A stretch of 10,000 nt of DNA from Symbiodinium natans (taxonomy: Eukaryota > Sar > Dinophyceae > Suessiales > Symbiodiniaceae), in NCBI GenBank assembly GCA_905221605.1, contig CAJNDS010001602.1:1-10000 (forward strand), written 5' to 3'. Every line of letters starts with the position of its first letter. The stretch's first letter is position 1. Of this stretch, positions 7,773 to 10,000 are shown piece by piece. Position numbers and translations under genes: made by a program. The notes below the pieces were generated by a model that searched no databases, had not been told where the DNA came from, and saw only the letters and a program-made list of their open reading frames with translations.

Positions 7773-7815
7773 ATATATACATACATTATGCATGTATGTA
7801 TATATATATATATAT
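7773..7815. repeat. 14-bp inverted repeat with an adjoining TA run
   Basis: ATATATACATACAT (7773-7786) and its exact reverse complement (7792-7805) are separated by the 5-base loop TATGC. The right arm continues into a TA dinucleotide run. The structure can form a hairpin or cruciform. TGTACAT-type words follow at 7832-7857. Confidence 0.85.
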
Positions 7816-7950
7816 TTATACTAAGACAAAAATGTACATGTATTCTATTTTGTACATATGTGGTGTGGGGCTTAACACTCAAGGGGTTGTGGGTCCAGGT
7901 TCTGAACTTCACGACCTCTTGCCGAGGCTCGAGAAAGTCCAACTCCCATC

Positions 7951-8020
7951 CCTCAAAGCCCTGAACTCCCGAGGTCCCAAACCCTGCCGAGCCCCAGTAG
8001 GAGGCCCTCCAAACCCTGTC
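7951..8020 (-). repeat. C-rich telomere-like cluster
   Basis: CCTCAAAGCCCTGAACTCCC, GGTCCCAAACCCTGCC and CCTCCAAACCCTGTC are CCCTAAA variants leading into the regular array at 8043. Confidence 0.5.
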
Positions 8021-8042
8021 AAATATGAGATCCCGAAACTTT

Positions 8043-8108
8043 AAACCTACAACAAACCTACTACAAACCCAGTACAAACACTATATAAACCCTACCTAAA
8101 CACCCTGA
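8043..8108 (-). repeat. 11-bp periodic AAAC array
   Basis: AAAC begins at 8043, 8054, 8065, 8076, 8087 and 8098, exactly 11 bases apart. Units read AAACCTACAAC, AAACCTACTAC, AAACCCAGTAC, AAACACTATAT, AAACCCTACCT and AAACACCCTGA. The AAACC core is shared with the telomere-like AAACCCT words, but the period is 11 instead of 7. Confidence 0.85.
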
Positions 8109-8135
8109 ACCACACACTTCGAGCCCCGCCTCCAG

Positions 8136-8243
8136 GTCGGCGTGCGTTGGAGAGCTGACCTCCAGCAGTTGGCTCGGCATGGAAACCTGGAGTTCGAGGG
8201 CGCATGTAGGCGTTCCTCTACCCGAAACACGGGTTTCGAGGAT
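8136..8243 (+). other. Open 36-codon stretch ending at GTAAGT; unrecognised
   Basis: After CGCCTCCAG (AG at 8134-8135) the plus frame reads VGVRWRADLQQLARHGNLEF and continues to GFED, with GTAAGT at 8244-8249. A second plus frame is also open over the same stretch. If real, this gene would converge on the minus-strand reductase, whose stop lies about 320 bases to the right. No family is recognised. Confidence 0.15.
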
Positions 8244-8249
8244 GTAAGT

Positions 8250-8532
8250 CCTCTACCCTGTAAGCTGGCAGCCCAGCTACTTTCGTAACAGATCAACCCT
8301 TTAGAGCCTTTCATCCCAGGCCTACGCCGGTGCTTTGGCCCCATTTTTCCGAGCATTCGGCAAGCCCTTCACGGGCTGTCGCGACACCTCCTCCTACGGG
8401 AAGTGTGCGAACAAGGAATGGCAAGGCTTCAAAATAAGATCGCACGATGAAACTGAACCTCGCATACGTGGTGCAGACGTGATTCACGTGATGATGCGTT
8501 CAAATGAAACGCGGACTAATTACGTTTTTCTT
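8250..8532. other. Stretch beyond the reductase stop, no recognised gene
   Basis: Several plus frames are open (for example from 8335 leftwards and rightwards) but overlap the minus-strand reductase exon further right and read as its shadows. Three ACGTG words lie at 8466, 8477 and 8486, the last inside the palindrome CACGTG. Their role, if any, is unknown. Confidence 0.35.
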
Positions 8533-8545
8533 CGGCATATTGCCG
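8533..8545 (-). other. Short stem-loop just 3' of the reductase stop codon
   Basis: CGGCA-TAT-TGCCG is a perfect 5-bp stem with a 3-base loop, about 20 bases downstream of the TAG on the minus strand, so it would lie in the 3' untranslated region. No canonical AATAAA is visible nearby on that strand. The stem may have no function. Confidence 0.3.
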
Positions 8546-8565
8546 GAAAACGGAACAAACACAGT

Positions 8566-8845
8566 CTACATTTGGAAAGATTCTGCATGTACGTGGACAT
8601 GCGTGCCTGTCCCGGGGTCGCTATACATCTTGGCTGCTTTCAGGCTGTCATCAACCAGAGCCCCGGGACCACAAACGAAAACACCGATGTCCAGAATTTC
8701 TCGCTTCAGTGCGCTCTGCGCAGCAGACCCAACAATCTCCGGAATGTTTGGACGACCTTTCAAAACGTAGGGAGGCAGGACGTCCGCGGTCTTTCCTGAG
8801 CTGTCTTGGGATATCGCAGTCGGTTTTGCTTGTGCATGTCTGATT
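8566..8845 (-). CDS. Last exon of a ferric reductase / NADPH oxidase family protein (NAD(P)H-binding C-terminus)
   Basis: On the minus strand an open frame ends at the TAG at 8566-8568 and reads as the carboxyl end of a flavocytochrome of the ferric reductase/NOX superfamily. These membrane enzymes pass electrons from NADPH through FAD and two hemes to ferric iron or oxygen. Visible landmarks are GRPN (8746-8757), then about 20 residues later IGVFVCGPGALVDD with the Cys-Gly-Pro nucleotide-binding signature (CGPGAL at 8656-8673), and a terminal HAESFQM that matches the family's usual ESF/ENF ending. About 92 codons lie between the stop and a pyrimidine-rich acceptor-like tract whose AG is at 8846-8847. 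A second AG at 8840-8841 is an alternative start. The frame stays open upstream to about 9018, but that part crosses an AT microsatellite and reads like intron. FAD-binding and heme domains are missing, so this is partial. Family assignment is by motif recognition only; orthology and substrate (iron or oxygen) are undetermined. Confidence 0.68.
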
Positions 8846-8870
8846 CTTGAATACAAATGAAGAGACTTGA
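8846..8870 (-). promoter_or_regulatory. Probable splice acceptor tract of the reductase last exon
   Basis: Read on the minus strand, the bases just before the proposed exon form a pyrimidine-rich tract (TCTCTTCATTTGTATTC) ending in AAG. The frame that follows is continuous with the GRPN...CGP domain. The tract would serve as polypyrimidine tract and AG of an intron, but branch point and exact AG cannot be fixed from sequence alone. Confidence 0.35.
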
Positions 8871-9190
8871 TATGTGTATATACATATATGCAGAGCCTCT
8901 GCATCTGGTCCATAGACCGCCTACGCTTGCTTGATAGGTTGCATTGTTGAGCCGCGAAATACGGAGGTCCGATACACTTGCCTGTGGCTTTTTGCGTGAG
9001 AAGCCTACTTTTGGTCAAAAGGCCTTCCGCACCCGACGGACCTTTTACCCTTTTACATGTCGCAGACCAATCACATCAATAGTTGTGCAGTACTCTATGG
9101 TATGCGGACAGCATTGCCAAAAGGCCCCCCTCCAAAAGTGCAAGCCTCACTGTATTGGGTTGGGGTTTCGGATTCATAGCATGCATCACA
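8848..9190 (-). other. Probable intron or upstream sequence of the reductase gene
   Basis: I translated the minus strand here in all frames and found no clear GPYG or GGIGxTP reductase motif. A short minus frame near 9110-9160 contains GGGPFGNAV, which loosely resembles the FAD-domain GP(Y/F)G motif. It is not followed by the expected domain and sits too close to the last exon. Confidence 0.3.
8888..8904. repeat. Perfect palindrome ATGCAGAG-C-CTCTGCAT
   Basis: Eight-base arms around one central base, following a TATATACATATATG tract. It lies in the probable intron upstream of the reductase last exon. It contains a GCAT core like those bound by some apicomplexan AP2 factors, but function is only a possibility. 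Confidence 0.8.
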
Positions 9191-9217
9191 CATACAGTCA
9201 CATACAGTCACATACAG
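9191..9217 (+). repeat. 10-bp tandem repeat CATACAGTCA
   Basis: Two exact units and seven bases of a third, preceded by the related CACA. It is a small minisatellite in otherwise featureless DNA. Confidence 0.9.
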
Positions 9218-9312
9218 GTTCTTCTGGCTTGTCGAAATAGCTACAGCTACAGAAACAGCCCCCACACTTGGTCTTCTGTATGGCTGGCTTTGCACGCACG
9301 CATCTGTGAGCT

Positions 9313-9376
9313 GCCCTTTAGGGCAACTTGTTGGCCCTTTCTAGGGCCCCTTGAGGGCCAGTTTAGGGTTTATAGG
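9313..9376 (+). repeat. Three short stem-loops running into a telomere-like cluster
   Basis: GCCCT/AGGGC (9313-9324), GGCCCT/AGGGCC (9333-9348) and GGCCC/GGGCC (9345-9359) are consecutive inverted repeats with short loops. GTTTAGGGTTTATAGG follows at 9361-9376. Each stem's right half contains an AGGG telomere-like word, giving four GGG tracts in 47 bases. Confidence 0.7.
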
Positions 9377-9491
9377 CTTTACCGGTTTAGAGCCATTGAA
9401 AGGTTACGAGTAGTGGTGCTCGCGTTGGTGTATTCTTTGTTCTCTGGGCTTTGGGGTCCCCGGAAGTGGGTATGCATGCCAGCATGTATGG

Positions 9492-9508
9492 GTGTGTGTG
9501 TGTGTGTG
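9492..9508 (+). repeat. GT microsatellite
   Basis: Eight GT dinucleotides plus G, preceded by GCATGCCAGCATG-type words at 9474-9486. Confidence 0.95.
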
Positions 9509-9513
9509 CGCCA

Positions 9514-9600
9514 GTTGCAAATGCACTGCCAGACTGTACCGACTCCAAGGACCGAGTTGCCACTGTAGTGGATACGGCGATGGTCGGGATTTCTGTCAAA
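9514..9600 (+). other. Open stretch after a GT microsatellite ending at a GTAAGC donor-like site
   Basis: Following the GT run and GCGCCAG, one plus frame reads ANALPDCTDSKDRVATVVDT and on to GISVK, then GTAAGC at 9601. The minus strand gives two other long open frames over the same bases, one Ser/Thr-rich and one with EYFNSACGAYFDRN. All three readings are plausible peptides, so no strand can be chosen. None shows reductase FAD-domain motifs clearly. Confidence 0.1.
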
Positions 9601-9659
9601 GTAAGCTCCACAGGCGCTGTTGAAGTACTCCCCAGAGATGTGCCTTTTTCGAAGGTTTG

Positions 9660-9677
9660 GGGCTTGGGCTTGGGCTC
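9660..9677 (+). repeat. GGGCTT hexamer, nearly three copies
   Basis: GGGCTT is repeated twice exactly and then as GGGCTC. It may be a shortened telomere-like variant. The remaining 9678-10000 has open minus frames of 40-45 codons (for example one containing MADFTSWKMLRG) but nothing recognised. Confidence 0.65.
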
Positions 9678-10000
9678 TCCATGGCATTCTGGCCTTGGCA
9701 TCTTTATGCTGAGTATAAGGCTCAGATGCCTACTGAGTGTTTCCATTTGCCAAGCTAAGTTGCTGGATGAGTGATGCACTTCGGCAGCTCCAAATCACGT
9801 AGACGTCCTGTCCGAGAGAGAATGAACCTCAAGACCTTCATCGCAAAGTGTTCTCCCCTGAGCATCTTCCAGGAAGTGAAATCAGCCATATAGAATCATC
9901 AAGAAAATTTTGTGGTGCTTCCATGCAACAGACTAGATAGCCAATCGCCATGGCCAAAACAACTTGATGGAATGAAGGACATGGACTTTCAGGCTAATCG

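Noticed and set aside
7463-8077. Longest open frame, minus strand, about 204 codons
   Set aside because: It runs through the TA/ACAT microsatellite, giving an Ile/Tyr repeat, and through telomere-like clusters. No domain is recognised and its length is modest for chance in balanced-composition DNA.
8335-8799. Plus-strand open frame of about 154 codons
   Set aside because: It is antisense to the recognisable reductase exon over much of its length and shows no family motif.
9095-9165. GGGPFGNAV as the reductase FAD-domain GP(Y/F)G motif
   Set aside because: Too little sequence separates it from the last exon to hold the intervening domain, and no other FAD-domain motif adjoins it in frame.
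1-10000. A single long multi-exon plus-strand gene linking all donor-like sites
   Set aside because: GTGAG and GTAAG each occur about ten times per 10 kb by chance. Frames between the candidates cannot be joined with confidence, and a minus-strand gene interrupts the right end.
1-10000. A true chromosome end
   Set aside because: The telomere-like words are short, decayed and in both orientations, with no terminal uninterrupted array.
1-10000. tRNA or rRNA genes
   Set aside because: GGTTCRA-type words were looked at by eye, and no cloverleaf or rRNA core sequence was found.

Overview
The window looks like gene-poor, intron- or intergenic-type DNA of a nuclear eukaryotic genome. It has no operon-like gene packing, no long open reading frame (longest about 200 codons, running through an AT microsatellite), and no rRNA, tRNA, CRISPR or insertion-sequence structure that I can see. 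Base composition is balanced by eye. About eighteen short clusters are built from degenerate TTTAGGG/CCCTAAA-type heptamers. The TTTAGGG telomere type occurs in apicomplexans, chromerids, dinoflagellates, plants and many algae. Abundant interstitial telomere-like heptamers, TGCAT-rich AT microsatellites and GA/GT runs recall a coccidian or other alveolate such as Eimeria. The CAG-triplet arrays typical of repeat-rich Eimeria segments are absent, so the lineage is an inference and stays open.

One stretch of protein-coding sequence is recognisable. On the minus strand, about 8845 down to 8566, lies what I read as the last exon of a ferric reductase/NADPH oxidase family flavocytochrome. It carries the end of the NAD(P)H-binding domain, with GRPN, GVFVCGP and a terminal ESF motif followed by a stop. 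I could not find the upstream FAD-binding and heme/transmembrane exons in 8846-10000, so the rest probably lies beyond the right edge or in exons I cannot recognise.

Layout: 1-1460 mixes telomere-like clusters with one coding-like island (about 390-470) and one strongly hydrophobic open frame (1272-1487). 1461-3300 holds a diverged direct repeat (1711-1858), telomere-like clusters and weak exon-like stretches. 3300-5540 alternates C-rich and G-rich telomere-like patches and ends in a perfect (AGCCCGA)n array at 5494-5533. 5540-7540 has a strong splice-acceptor-like tract at about 6185, GA and poly-G runs, and a G-rich block at 6738-6850. 7535-8110 has a cysteine-containing candidate exon, an AT-rich 14-bp inverted repeat and an 11-bp periodic AAAC array. 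8110-8565 is the 3' side of the reductase gene. 8846-10000 is probable intron or upstream sequence with small repeats, a run of three stem-loops and one more telomere-like cluster.

Apart from the reductase exon, the coding suggestions are weak: splice-like motifs of this quality are expected about ten times per 10 kb by chance. The most notable property is the dense scattering of degenerate telomere-like words in both orientations, roughly every 500 bases, including local arrays with exact 7-bp and 11-bp periods.
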